A stretch of DNA of 64,000 nucleotides, from NCBI RefSeq assembly GCF_004799285.1, contig NZ_SSND01000003.1, forward strand, positions 372,001 through 436,000, read 5' to 3'. This DNA is from Aliigemmobacter aestuarii (GTDB lineage Bacteria > Pseudomonadota > Alphaproteobacteria > Rhodobacterales > Rhodobacteraceae). The notes under the pieces are model-generated. The model saw only the letters and a list, made by a program, of their open reading frames with translations, did no database searches and was not told the origin of the DNA. The position numbers and the translations under genes are program-made. Of the stretch, positions 39,401 through 46,732 are shown one piece after another; position 1 is the first letter of the stretch, and the number at the start of each line of letters is the position of its first letter.

Positions 39401-39871
39401 GCGCCGATGGACGACCAGTGGGCGCCGCAGATCAACCTGGGCGTGCCCGTCCTGATCCCCGAAGAGTACGTGCCCGATCTGGACGTGCGGCTTGGCCTTT
39501 ACCGCCGGTTGTCGGGCCTTGCCACCAAGGTGGAGCTTGAAGGCTTCGCCGCCGAGCTGATCGACCGCTTCGGCCCGCTGCCGCGCGAGGTCAACACGCT
39601 GATGCTGGTCGTCCGGATCAAGGCGATATGCAAGCGCGCCGGGATCTCGCGGCTGGATGCCGGGCCGAAGGGCGCGACGGTTCAGTTCCACAATGACAAG
39701 TTCGCCAATCCTGCGGGGCTCGTGGAATTCATCCATGCCGAGACGGGCGCGCGGGTGAAGGACAACAAGATCATCCTTGCGCGCGACTGGAAGACGGAAG
39801 GCGACCGGATCAAGGGTGCCTTCGCCATCGCCAAGGCACTGGCGGAAAAGATCGTGAAGCCAGGCAAGTGA
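36431..39871 (+). CDS. mfd: Transcription-repair coupling factor Mfd
   Basis: A 1146-residue ATP-dependent translocase that removes RNA polymerase stalled at DNA damage and recruits UvrA. The UvrB-like N-terminal module covers about residues 1-330 (AWDCLPYDRVSPNPEISARR near 57). The RNA-polymerase-interacting CarD-like domain begins near 477 (GDLVVHVEHGVGRYLGLE). The translocation module has Walker A GDVGFGKTEVAMRAAF near 624, DEEQHFGV near 724, and the TRG-type RIRGRVGRAKTRAYCYL near 895-910. The D7 autoinhibitory domain occupies the last 170 residues. The ATG is preceded by GAGGAC overlapping the previous stop. Confidence 0.97.
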   Translation: MAGERIILGGAPEGFDARLVAREAERGRPVIHIARDDKRMEAMRGALAVMAPGAVVLDLPAWDCLPYDRVSPNPEISARRMATLAALAHGVPGPFILLTTLNAAIQKMPARDVLRAASFTARVGHRVDEGALKAFLARMGFSLVSTVTEPGDYAIRGGIVDIYPPGPGGPVRLDFFGDVLDGARRFDPETQRTTERLSVVELAPVSEVILDEAAITRFRQTYRIEFGAAGTDDPLYEAVSAGRKHQGMEHWLPFFHDRLETLFDYLPEAAVMLDDQVTPARLSRWEGIADQYDARRDAMLAKGRMDTVYKPAAPGLLYLDDAAWEAASASQRMIQLSPLAQSPGPGVLDAGGRIGRNFAPERQVENISLFGALADHVRSLRESGPVVIASWSEGARERLKGLLEDQGLTAATPIADFRDLPQAKGGLYLIVWPLEAGFTAPGLSVISEQDVLGDRLVAKPRKKRKAENFLQEVGTLSPGDLVVHVEHGVGRYLGLETITALGAPHECLALEYAEGAKLYLPVENIELLSRYGHEEGLLDKLGGGAWQAKKARLKERIKEIADRLMRIAAERALRHAPILEAPHSMWEAFSARFPYQETDDQLAAISDVIADLEKGSPMDRLIVGDVGFGKTEVAMRAAFVAALAGMQVAVVCPTTLLARQHYRSFAERFRGFPITVRPLSRFVSAGEAAKTREGLADGSVDICVGTHALLAKGIRFKSLGLLVIDEEQHFGVAHKERLKEMRSEVHVLTLTATPIPRTLQLSLTGVRDLSIIATPPVDRLAIRTYVSEFDTVTLREALLREHYRGGQSFFVVPRIADLPEIEDFLRTHVPEVTFIVAHGQLAAGDLDERMNAFYDGKYDVLLATTIVESGLDIPTANTMIVHRADMFGLSQLYQIRGRVGRAKTRAYCYLTTKPRAPLTSGAQKRLRLLASLDSLGAGFNLASHDLDLRGAGNLLGEEQSGHIREVGYELYQQMLEETIARIKSGELQGLAPMDDQWAPQINLGVPVLIPEEYVPDLDVRLGLYRRLSGLATKVELEGFAAELIDRFGPLPREVNTLMLVVRIKAICKRAGISRLDAGPKGATVQFHNDKFANPAGLVEFIHAETGARVKDNKIILARDWKTEGDRIKGAFAIAKALAEKIVKPGK

Positions 39872-39892
39872 AAAGGGGGGCTGGCGGCCCCC
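39871..39892 (-). terminator. Terminator of the RTX gene pair
   Basis: The stem gggggc (39876-39881)/gccccc (39887-39892) has a 5-base loop. On the minus strand it is followed by TTTT, so it fits termination of the leftward RTX genes. It lies directly after the mfd stop. Confidence 0.65.
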
Positions 39893-39917
39893 GATCGCTT
39901 GCCCCGGGGGATCCGCT

Positions 39918-40910
39918 TCAGATCAGGATGATGTCGTCCGCGAGCTGCGCCTTGGTCGCCCCGAGCACGGTCAGCACATCGCCATCGCCGAAGTCGAACC
40001 GCACACCACCGGTGATGTTCGTGCCCCGCGACAGGACGTAGCGCACACTGCCCGCCACATCGTCGATCGCCAGCACGTCGATGTCGTTCTGGAAATCCAG
40101 CACCCGGTCGTTCCCATAGGACGCCAGAAAGACGAAACTGTCCGCGCCGTTCCCGCCCCGCAGGACATCCGCGCCGCGCCCGCCATCGAGGCGGTCCGCC
40201 CCTCCCAGACCGTTGAGCCGGTCCGCGCCAAGATCGCCGCGCAGGCTGTCGTTTCCGACCCCGCCATTGAGCGTGTCATTCCCGCCCCGGCCAACGGCAA
40301 AATCATTGCCGGCGCCAAGGTTGACGTTGTCGCCCACGCCGGACCCGGTCACGCGGTCGCGCCCGATGCCGGTCATGACAAGGTCCGGACCATCGGCCGA
40401 GAGTGCGAAGACATCATCCTCGGTCACCCGCAAGAAGGCCGTAAGGTCACGCGGGTCGATCGCCTCGCCCGGAGCCGGTCCGCCGGGGAAGGTCGGGCTG
40501 ACGCCGGTGATCGAATCGATGAAGGCGCGCAACTGGGGGGTCGAGGTGATCGCGGGAACGGCGTCGCCGGCGAACTGAAACAGCCAGGATTCCCCCGTTG
40601 GCGTGTTCCGGCCGAACTTTTCAAGCTCGAGGATCATGGCGGAATTTCCACCGGTCCAGGAGAAGCTGCCCAGTGCAACCGAGGTCAGAACGTTCGGACC
40701 AAGGCGTTGCCCGTTGAGGTAGGTGGCATAATCCATCCCGTTGGCCGGGCGCAGGTCGACCTCGTTGAAATCCTCGTCATCCGGCCCGGTAATCTCGTAG
40801 CGGAATTTGTAGTTCGACGTGGCGACGATCCGCAGTTCCGCCACCCCGACGTAGAAATCCAGATCGCCGTCATATGTGGCATGGATGCCTCGAAGGATGT
40901 AGGTCGTCAT
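39918..40910 (-). CDS. RTX calcium-binding protein 1 of a paralogous pair
   Basis: A 330-residue acidic protein, probably secreted by a type I system. About 190 N-terminal residues form a beta-rich domain with no signal peptide (MTTYILRGIHATYDGDLDFY). Seven tandem nonapeptides of the GGxGxDxxx type follow near residues 200-265 (GRGGNDTLNGGVGNDSLRGD), each expected to bind Ca2+ in a parallel beta roll. The C-terminal part SFVFLASYGNDRVLDFQND and the tail LTVLGATKAQLADDIILI resemble the uncleaved C-terminal secretion signal. It shares N-terminal start, the segment DLTAFLR..EDDV and the tail with the next gene, so the two arose by duplication. No transporter genes are nearby. Confidence 0.85.
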   Translation of the reverse strand: MTTYILRGIHATYDGDLDFYVGVAELRIVATSNYKFRYEITGPDDEDFNEVDLRPANGMDYATYLNGQRLGPNVLTSVALGSFSWTGGNSAMILELEKFGRNTPTGESWLFQFAGDAVPAITSTPQLRAFIDSITGVSPTFPGGPAPGEAIDPRDLTAFLRVTEDDVFALSADGPDLVMTGIGRDRVTGSGVGDNVNLGAGNDFAVGRGGNDTLNGGVGNDSLRGDLGADRLNGLGGADRLDGGRGADVLRGGNGADSFVFLASYGNDRVLDFQNDIDVLAIDDVAGSVRYVLSRGTNITGGVRFDFGDGDVLTVLGATKAQLADDIILI

Positions 40911-40948
40911 TCTTGTCCCCGTCGTTTCAGGCTGTCATTCTGCCAGGG

Positions 40949-42109
40949 TCATAACACGATCAGGTCGTCGCGCAATTCCGCGCGCGTGATGCCCAGAACG
41001 GTCAGCACGTCGCCGTTACCGAAATCGAACACCACGCCGGTGGCCGTGTCCGTCGTGAAGGACAGGACCGTACCGGAATCATCGCCATGGCCCGCGATGC
41101 GCAGCACATCTTCGTCATCCGCGAAATCGGCGATCCGGTCGCGCCGGCCACCCATCGCATAGACGAACTCATCCGCCCCGGCGCCGCCGGTCATCCGGTC
41201 ATCCCCGGTGCCGCCGTCCAGCGTGTCGTTCCCGGCGCCGCCGTTCAGCCGGTCGCGTCCCTGGGCGCCGCGCAGATTGTCATTGCCGCCAAGGCCGATC
41301 AGCCGGTCGTTTCCAAGCCCGCCGTTTAGCCGGTCAGTGTCGGCCCCGCCCGAAAGGATGTCATCGCCGGCCTGGCCCTTCATCCGGTCGCGCCCGGCCC
41401 CGCCCAAAAGGGTATCGCCCTGCGAACCACCCATGACCAGATCGTTGCCGTCCTGGCCAAGGATGCGGTCCGTGCCCGCGCCGCCCCGGCCCGTGTCATT
41501 GCCGCTGCCCAGAAGGAACTCTTCATTCTGCGCGGTGCCGACGACGCTGTCATTTCCCCGCCCGGTGGAAAGCGGCACCTCGGACCAGTCGTCGAACAAG
41601 GGGTTCCCGATCAGCACGTCATCCTCGGTGCTGCGGTCGAAGGCATCCAGATCCTGAAGGCGGAAGGGCACGCCCGGTCGCAGGGCGCCGGTCTCGGGGC
41701 CGATGTCGCGCACGGTCAGAAGCCAATTGGTGAAGGACTCGATTCCCGTGAACCGCGGAAGGGGATCGCCGCCGATGACGGCGCTGAATTCCCAGTCGGT
41801 CTCGTCCCGACCGTCCCAGAAGTTGAAGATCACAAGCTGGGTCTGCTTGTCCGCACCCCATTCCACCGTGCCCATGTAGACAGTGGTCGCGGGTGTGATG
41901 CCGCTGCCAGATGTGCGCAGTTGCAGAAGCGAACCGCTGGCGGGTTCGAGGGCCACGTCGAGCGGCTCGCCGGGTGTGAAACCCACGACCCGGAACCGCG
42001 CCGTGAAGCCCTCGGTCGTGACCACCGTCATCGTGGAAGGGGAAATCGCCACCGGGAAATTCTGGCCATCGTAATCGAACCGGAACCCGCTCAACACCGT
42101 CGTTGTCAC
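40949..42109 (-). CDS. RTX calcium-binding protein 2 of a paralogous pair
   Basis: A 386-residue paralogue of the downstream RTX protein. The start is GTG 42107-42109, placed by alignment of VTTTVLSGFRFDYDG with MTTYILRGIHATYDG and by GAGGTAA upstream; another GTG lies one codon earlier. The N-terminal domain (1-165) contains VEWGADKQTQLVIFNFWDGRD. About twelve RTX nonapeptides run from residue 195 to 310 (GGAGNDTLDGGTGDDRMTGG). The tail VLTVLGITRAELRDDLIVL matches that of its neighbour and is the likely secretion signal. A 39-bp spacer separates the two genes; they probably form one operon ending in the terminator at 39871-39892. Confidence 0.85.
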   Translation of the reverse strand: MTTTVLSGFRFDYDGQNFPVAISPSTMTVVTTEGFTARFRVVGFTPGEPLDVALEPASGSLLQLRTSGSGITPATTVYMGTVEWGADKQTQLVIFNFWDGRDETDWEFSAVIGGDPLPRFTGIESFTNWLLTVRDIGPETGALRPGVPFRLQDLDAFDRSTEDDVLIGNPLFDDWSEVPLSTGRGNDSVVGTAQNEEFLLGSGNDTGRGGAGTDRILGQDGNDLVMGGSQGDTLLGGAGRDRMKGQAGDDILSGGADTDRLNGGLGNDRLIGLGGNDNLRGAQGRDRLNGGAGNDTLDGGTGDDRMTGGAGADEFVYAMGGRRDRIADFADDEDVLRIAGHGDDSGTVLSFTTDTATGVVFDFGNGDVLTVLGITRAELRDDLIVL

Positions 42110-42204
42110 CACTTACCTCATGCCGGAAAACCACTCGCCGGCCCACGGTTGCGCCTTCTGCAAGGGCGTGTCAATCGCGCATGGACACTCCGGAATCCGG
42201 ACGT

Positions 42205-43416
42205 CTAGCTGCGCGGCATCCGCTGCATCAGCGCAACACCGGCCGCGCAAAGAATTGCGATCGAGGCGGCCAGCGGCACGGGCGTTCCGTCGAACATCAG
42301 ACCGATCGGCGCGGCGATCACGACCGACAGGACGGTAGCAATCGCCCCGGTGGCCGAGGCCGCCATGCCCGCGACATGGCCCATCGGCTCAAGCGCGATG
42401 GCGTTCAGGTTGCCAAGCGTCAGCCCGGCCATGAAGAAGACGCTGATCGTCCAGCCGATGTAAAGCGCGAAGGGCAGGGTGCTGCCGGGCATATCCCCGC
42501 TGCCCGACAGCCAGAACACCGCGAAGGCCGCCGACAGCGCCAGTTGCACAACCAGCGTGACCGCCACCATCCGACGCATCCCCAGACGCACCACAAGCGC
42601 CGCGTTCACCAGGCTTGCCGAACCTGAAACCACCGCGATCAGCGCAAACCACAGCGGGAATTCGCCGCCCCGGCCGAAGGTTTCGTCGAACAGGGGCTGG
42701 GTCGATGACAGGGTCGCGAAAAGCGCGCCGAAGCAAAGCGTCTGGACGGACACCGCATAAAGCACGGTGCGGTGGGTCAGAACCTCGCGCAGCGCCGACC
42801 AGAGCGCGCCCGCGTTCAGCGGGCGGCGCGCCTCGGGCGGCAGGGTTTCGGGCTGACGGAACCAGAGCCAGCCCGAGCCGATCAGGGCAAAGGCGATGAA
42901 GGCCAGAAAGATCGACCGCCAGCCAAAGCCCGCGATGATCACGCTGCCCAGAAGGGGCGCAATCGCCGGAACCAGCGAAAAGACCATCATCGCAAAGCTG
43001 ACGACGCGGGCCATCTCGCGCCCCTTGTAGAGGTCGCGCACAAGCGCCAGCGACACAACGCGCGGACCGGCCGCGCCGATCCCCTGAACCAGACGCGCCA
43101 CCAGCACCGCCTCGAGCCCGGACGAGACATAGGCCGCAAAGGCCCCGATACAGTAAAGCACGGCCCCCGCGACGATCACACGCCGCCGCCCGAACGTGTC
43201 CGAAAGCGGCCCCGCGATGAAGGTGCCAAGCCCCATGCCGAGGACGAAGGACGTCAGGATCAGCTGTGCCCGGTTGGGGGCCTCGGCGCTCAGTTCCCGG
43301 GCGATCTCGGGCAGGGCGGGCAGCATCGCGTCGATCGAAAAGGCGATGGTGGCGAAAAGCATCGCGATCATCGCGACGAATTCCACGAAGGAAAGGCGTT
43401 TTTCCTGCGATGTCAT
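42205..43416 (-). CDS. Bcr/CflA-type MFS drug-resistance transporter
   Basis: A 403-residue major facilitator protein with twelve predicted helices. The motif A loop is GPLSDTFGRRRVIVAG near residue 70-85, and motif C-like glycine-rich helix 5 is VPAIAPLLGSVIIAGFGWR near 150-168, typical of drug:H+ antiporters. The N-terminal FSIDAMLPALPEIARELSA identifies the Bcr/CflA branch. The ATG is at 43414-43416; longer upstream frames overlap the dsbA-like gene. It is the last gene of a leftward set with the dsbA-like and acyl-CoA synthetase genes (gaps of 35 and -4 bases). Confidence 0.9.
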   Translation of the reverse strand: MTSQEKRLSFVEFVAMIAMLFATIAFSIDAMLPALPEIARELSAEAPNRAQLILTSFVLGMGLGTFIAGPLSDTFGRRRVIVAGAVLYCIGAFAAYVSSGLEAVLVARLVQGIGAAGPRVVSLALVRDLYKGREMARVVSFAMMVFSLVPAIAPLLGSVIIAGFGWRSIFLAFIAFALIGSGWLWFRQPETLPPEARRPLNAGALWSALREVLTHRTVLYAVSVQTLCFGALFATLSSTQPLFDETFGRGGEFPLWFALIAVVSGSASLVNAALVVRLGMRRMVAVTLVVQLALSAAFAVFWLSGSGDMPGSTLPFALYIGWTISVFFMAGLTLGNLNAIALEPMGHVAGMAASATGAIATVLSVVIAAPIGLMFDGTPVPLAASIAILCAAGVALMQRMPRS

Positions 43417-43451
43417 GGCTTTCCGTCCGTTTCCTCGACCTGGCCCACGGA

Positions 43452-44108
43452 TCAGCCTTGCGGGTCCTGCGCGTCCTGCGATTGTGCGGCGATGTCTGCG
43501 ATCACCTGCGCCCAAAGCTCGGGCGGCTGCGCGCCGGTCACCACATAGCGGTCTGCCAGGATGAAGGTCGGAACGCCTGTCACGCCGCGCGCGCGGGCAT
43601 GTGCATCGCGTTCGGAAATCATCGCGGCATCGGCATCCGAAGCCAGAAGCCGCGCGATCATCGCCCGGTCCAGCCCGCAAGCCTCGCCGATATCGGCCAG
43701 CGTCCCGGCCTCGCCGATGTCGCGCCCCTCGCGCCAATAGGCGCGGAACAGCGCCGATACCACCGGCGTCTGCCGCCCCTCCAGCCCCGCCCAGTGGATC
43801 AGGCGATGCGCGTCCAGCGTGTTGGGGATGCGCGGGATGTTGGCAAAGTCGATCTCCAGCCCCGCCGCGCGCGCTGCCTGTTCGACCCGCGCATAGATTT
43901 CCACGGCCTTTGCCTTGCCGCCGAACTTGGCTTCGAGATAGGCCGCGCGATCCATTCCGCCCTGCGGCATGTCGGGGTTCAGCTGGAACGGATGCCATTC
44001 GGTCGCGAAGGGATGGTCGGGATGGGATTCCAGTGCGCGGTCCAGGTTGGCCTTGCCGATATAGCACCAGGGGCAAACCGGATCGGAAATGACATCAAGG
44101 CGGATCAT
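43452..44108 (-). CDS. DsbA/FrnE-family thioredoxin-like oxidoreductase
   Basis: A 218-residue cytoplasmic protein (no signal peptide) of the 2-hydroxychromene isomerase/DsbA class. The N-terminal active site CPWCYIGKANLDRAL has a CxxC pair at residues 12-15. The helical insertion covers about 60-150, and the cis-Pro loop is GVTGVPTFILADRYVVTGAQ near 173-192. Family members reduce or isomerise disulfides or act as polyketide-associated FrnE proteins. Its ATG overlaps the acyl-CoA synthetase stop as ATGA, which suggests joint expression and a possible thioester-linked function, though this is inference. Confidence 0.87.
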   Translation of the reverse strand: MIRLDVISDPVCPWCYIGKANLDRALESHPDHPFATEWHPFQLNPDMPQGGMDRAAYLEAKFGGKAKAVEIYARVEQAARAAGLEIDFANIPRIPNTLDAHRLIHWAGLEGRQTPVVSALFRAYWREGRDIGEAGTLADIGEACGLDRAMIARLLASDADAAMISERDAHARARGVTGVPTFILADRYVVTGAQPPELWAQVIADIAAQSQDAQDPQG

Positions 44109-45628
44109 GCGCTGTCTCCTGCACCAAGGGCGCGCAGCGCGCGCCGGTTCAGCTTGTTGTTCGCGCCCCGGGGCAGGGCATCGAGATGGCGGTAGAGCCG
44201 GGGTGCCTTGTAGCGGGCCAGACGAGCCTGCGCATGGGCGACCAGGGCGGCCTCGTCCAGCGGCTGCGGACCGGTGTAGAAAAGGCCGATCACCCGCACA
44301 TCCGCGCGCACCTCGACCTCGACGGCGGCACATTCCGCGACGCCCGGGCAATCGGCGAAGGCAGCCTCCACCTCGGTCGGCGAGACGCGGAAGCCGCCCG
44401 CGTTCATCATGTCGTCATCGCGCCCCAGATAGGTGATCGCCCCCCCGGCATCGGCACGGGCCATGTCGCCGGTCAGGAACCAGTCGCCCCGGAAACGGGC
44501 GGCGGTGGCAGCAGGATCGCCGATGTATTCCAGGAAAAGCCCCGGATCGCTTCGCGCGATGGCAAGCTCGCCGGTTTCCCCGATGGGCACGGGCGCCCCG
44601 TCGGGGCCGAGGATTGCCACATGCCGGCCGGGTTGCGGGTGGCCGGTGGCCCCCCTGGGCGCGGGCCGCGCGGGGCTGCCGGAAATGAAGGTCGAACATT
44701 CCGACATGCCAAGCGACTCGTGCATCGGCGTGCCTGTCGCGGCGACCCAGTCGTCACGCAGGGCCTCGGGCAGGCGTTCGCCCGCAACCAGCGCATGGCG
44801 CAGGCGGGGCAGGGGCGGCATCCCTTCGCGCAGCATCTGGCGGAAGACGCCCGGCGCCCCTGCAAGGATCGTCGCATCGAAGCGCCGCGCCAGATGCGGG
44901 ATCTGCGCGGGCGTGACACCCGGCGCGGGGATCAGGGCCGTGGCCCCCACGGTCCAGGGATCGAGCAGCCCGGTCCCCAGCGTGAAGGTCCAGTTGAACG
45001 CCCCTGCGTGCAGTAGCCGGTCGTCTTCGGTCAGGCCGTACCAGCCCTGATGCATCATCCCCCGCGCCCAGATCGCGCGGTGGGCATGGGCCACGGCTTG
45101 CGGCCGCCCCGAGGTGCCCGAGGTGAAGACCACATAGGCCAGCCGGTCCGGACTGCCCATGTCATAGTCGCAGGGCGGAAGCGCGGCCATGTCGGCCAGC
45201 CGGTCCGATGGCAGAACCGGGCAGGTCAGCGGATCGGGCAGCGCGATGTCGGGCCCGGCCACGATCAGATCGGGCGCAACAACCGCCGCCATGCGCATGA
45301 TCTCGGGCCCGGTCAGAAGGGGCGAGGTCGGCACGGGCACGAAACCCGCCGCAAGGGCGGCAAGATAGACCACGGGGAAGTCGGGCGTATTGCCAAGCCG
45401 CATCAGGATCCGTGCGCCGGGCGCAAGGCCCATGCGCCCGAACCCCGTGCCGGTGCCCCGCACAGCGGCCTCGAGCCGGGCGTAGCTCCATCTTTCGGCG
45501 CCCGTGGGCCGGACCACCTGCAAGGCGCTGCGGTCGGCCCGCGCCCCGGCCCTGGCCAGCACATGCGCGGCAAGGTTGAACGGGGCAGGGCAGGAGGGCC
45601 AGGGGGCAGAGGCGAATTCGGAACGCAT
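44105..45628 (-). CDS. AMP-binding acyl-CoA synthetase family protein
   Basis: A 507-residue adenylate-forming enzyme that activates a carboxylic acid to its acyl-AMP and CoA thioester. The P-loop-like motif VVFTSGTSGRPQAVAHAHRA is at about residues 165-184. The adenine-binding SMSEC-like segment (ESLGMSECSTFISG) lies near 316, the GDMARADAGGAITYLGRDDD hinge motif near 400, and the terminal catalytic Lys in LPRGANNKLNRRAL near 488. Sequence between motifs resembles benzoate- or short-chain-CoA ligases but does not fix the acid. It is divergent from the XRE-cupin regulator with a 64-bp gap, so that regulator probably controls it. Confidence 0.9.
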   Translation of the reverse strand: MRSEFASAPWPSCPAPFNLAAHVLARAGARADRSALQVVRPTGAERWSYARLEAAVRGTGTGFGRMGLAPGARILMRLGNTPDFPVVYLAALAAGFVPVPTSPLLTGPEIMRMAAVVAPDLIVAGPDIALPDPLTCPVLPSDRLADMAALPPCDYDMGSPDRLAYVVFTSGTSGRPQAVAHAHRAIWARGMMHQGWYGLTEDDRLLHAGAFNWTFTLGTGLLDPWTVGATALIPAPGVTPAQIPHLARRFDATILAGAPGVFRQMLREGMPPLPRLRHALVAGERLPEALRDDWVAATGTPMHESLGMSECSTFISGSPARPAPRGATGHPQPGRHVAILGPDGAPVPIGETGELAIARSDPGLFLEYIGDPAATAARFRGDWFLTGDMARADAGGAITYLGRDDDMMNAGGFRVSPTEVEAAFADCPGVAECAAVEVEVRADVRVIGLFYTGPQPLDEAALVAHAQARLARYKAPRLYRHLDALPRGANNKLNRRALRALGAGDSA

Positions 45629-45676
45629 GCCCCCTGCTATCCCCGCCAACGGGGCGTTGCAAGGCGGGGCAAGCTG

Positions 45677-45691
45677 GCCTATGGCATAGGC
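45677..45691. promoter_or_regulatory. Candidate operator of the XRE-cupin regulator
   Basis: The sequence gcctatggcataggc is a perfect inverted repeat (gcctatg/cataggc around one g) in the 64-bp gap between the divergent acyl-CoA synthetase and regulator genes, directly before the regulator ATG. Its symmetry and position fit a dimeric repressor site. Confidence 0.55.
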
Positions 45692-45692
45692 C

Positions 45693-46316
45693 ATGACCGT
45701 GACCGATCCGAAGTCCATCATTCGTATCGCCCGCGAGGGTGGAGGCGAGGCCGAAGTGGCCCCGCTCAATCTCGCCGAACGGGTCCGCGAGTTGCGCAAG
45801 GCGCGCGGCTGGACGCTTGACCAGGCCGCGCGGCAGGCGGGGCTGGCACGGTCGACCCTGTCGAAGATCGAGAACGGCCAGATGTCGCCCACCTATGAGG
45901 CGTTGAAGAAACTGGCCGAGGGGCTGAAGATTTCGGTTCCGCAGCTGTTCACACCGCCATCGCAGGCGCAGGTGAACGGGCGGATGGCGATCACCCGGAC
46001 GGGGGACGGCGCGGCCCATGCCACCGCGACCTACGAACACGAACTTCTCGCACCCTCGCTGCGAAGCAAGCGGATGCTGCCCTACCGCGCCACGATCCGC
46101 GCACGCGACATCGCGGAATTCGACGGCTGGGTGCGCCATGACGGCGAGGAATTCCTCTTTGTCCTGACCGGCATCGTGCGGCTTTACACCGAATTTTATG
46201 AACCCGTGGACCTGCGGCGGGGCGACAGCGCCTATTACGACGCCACCATGGGGCACAATGTGGTTTCCGTCAGCGAGGACGATGCCACGATCCTCTGGGT
46301 CACATCCCTGGTCTGA
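45693..46316 (+). CDS. XRE-family regulator with cupin sensor domain
   Basis: A 207-residue transcription factor. The helix-turn-helix lies at about residues 28-80 (ARQAGLARSTLSKIENGQMS is the recognition unit). A C-terminal cupin domain covers about 110-205 (GEEFLFVLTGIVRLYTEFYE, then GDSAYYDATMGHNV), which in relatives binds small ligands. Such regulators usually control neighbouring catabolic or transport genes; here the divergent acyl-CoA synthetase set is the natural target. The 64-bp intergenic region contains the near-palindromic gcctatggcataggc (45677-45691), a candidate operator overlapping its own start. Confidence 0.88.
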   Translation: MTVTDPKSIIRIAREGGGEAEVAPLNLAERVRELRKARGWTLDQAARQAGLARSTLSKIENGQMSPTYEALKKLAEGLKISVPQLFTPPSQAQVNGRMAITRTGDGAAHATATYEHELLAPSLRSKRMLPYRATIRARDIAEFDGWVRHDGEEFLFVLTGIVRLYTEFYEPVDLRRGDSAYYDATMGHNVVSVSEDDATILWVTSLV

Positions 46317-46390
46317 AGGCGGGCCGGACCGAAGACGGGGGCCGCTCCGAATGCGGGGCCGGTCCGTACGCGGGCCGCAAAGGAAGGGAA

Positions 46391-46460
46391 GGGGGGCTGT
46401 CTGCCCCCCTCTTTGGCTTCGCCAAATTCACCCCCCGAGGATATTTTCGTCAGGTTGAAA
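46391..46460 (+). repeat. Dispersed intergenic hairpin element, copy c1
   Basis: Hairpin ggggggc (46391-46397)/gccccccc-type arm gcccccc (46403-46409), then a second small hairpin ttggcttcgccaa (46413-46425), then ccccccgaggatattttcg and tcaggttgaaag. It is the rightward half of an inverted pair with copy c2. Confidence 0.8.
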
Positions 46461-46471
46461 GCAATTTGAGC

Positions 46472-46542
46472 CAAACTTGCTTCACTTTGGCGCAAATATC
46501 CTGGGGGTGAGCCGCCGCAGGCGGTGAGGGGGCAAAGCCCCC
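46472..46542 (-). repeat. Dispersed intergenic hairpin element, copy c2 (inverted)
   Basis: Read on the minus strand: hairpin gggggc-TTT-gccccc (46537-46542 with 46528-46533), a second hairpin around ccgcctgcggcgg, then ccccaggatatttgcgccaaagtgaagc. The tails of c1 and c2 face each other across about 12 bases. Each copy sits at the end of one of the converging genes. Confidence 0.78.
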
Positions 46543-46578
46543 TTCATCCGGTTGTGGCACCGCACGCCATCGCGGGGA

Positions 46579-46707
46579 TCAGCCGAACCAGCCGGCCACC
46601 CGGTTCGCCCCGCCCGAAATGTCGCGCCCGATGCCGTCCACCGTCGCGCAGCCCGAAAGGGCGAGCAGCGCCGCCCCCAGTAGAATCCATTTGCCTGTTT
46701 TCCGCAT
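46579..46707 (-). CDS. Entericidin-like small lipoprotein
   Basis: A 42-residue exported lipoprotein. The start ATG (46705-46707) follows AGGACA; the protein has a signal peptide MRKTGKWILLGAALLALSGC with lipobox LSGC, so the acylated residue is Cys20. The mature peptide ATVDGIGRDISGGANRVAGW is like entericidin A/B (pattern TVxGxGxDI). Entericidins are implicated in cell-envelope stress and programmed lysis in enterobacteria, but function in this group is not established. It begins 25 bases after the peptide-binding protein gene and is probably co-transcribed. Confidence 0.75.
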   Translation of the reverse strand: MRKTGKWILLGAALLALSGCATVDGIGRDISGGANRVAGWFG

Positions 46708-46732
46708 TGTCCTGCCCGTTTCTTTTTTTGCC

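Noticed and set aside
41087-41657. Repeats in the RTX genes as a possible CRISPR array
   Set aside because: The periodicity is the 27-base unit of in-frame RTX nonapeptides; there are no unique spacers.
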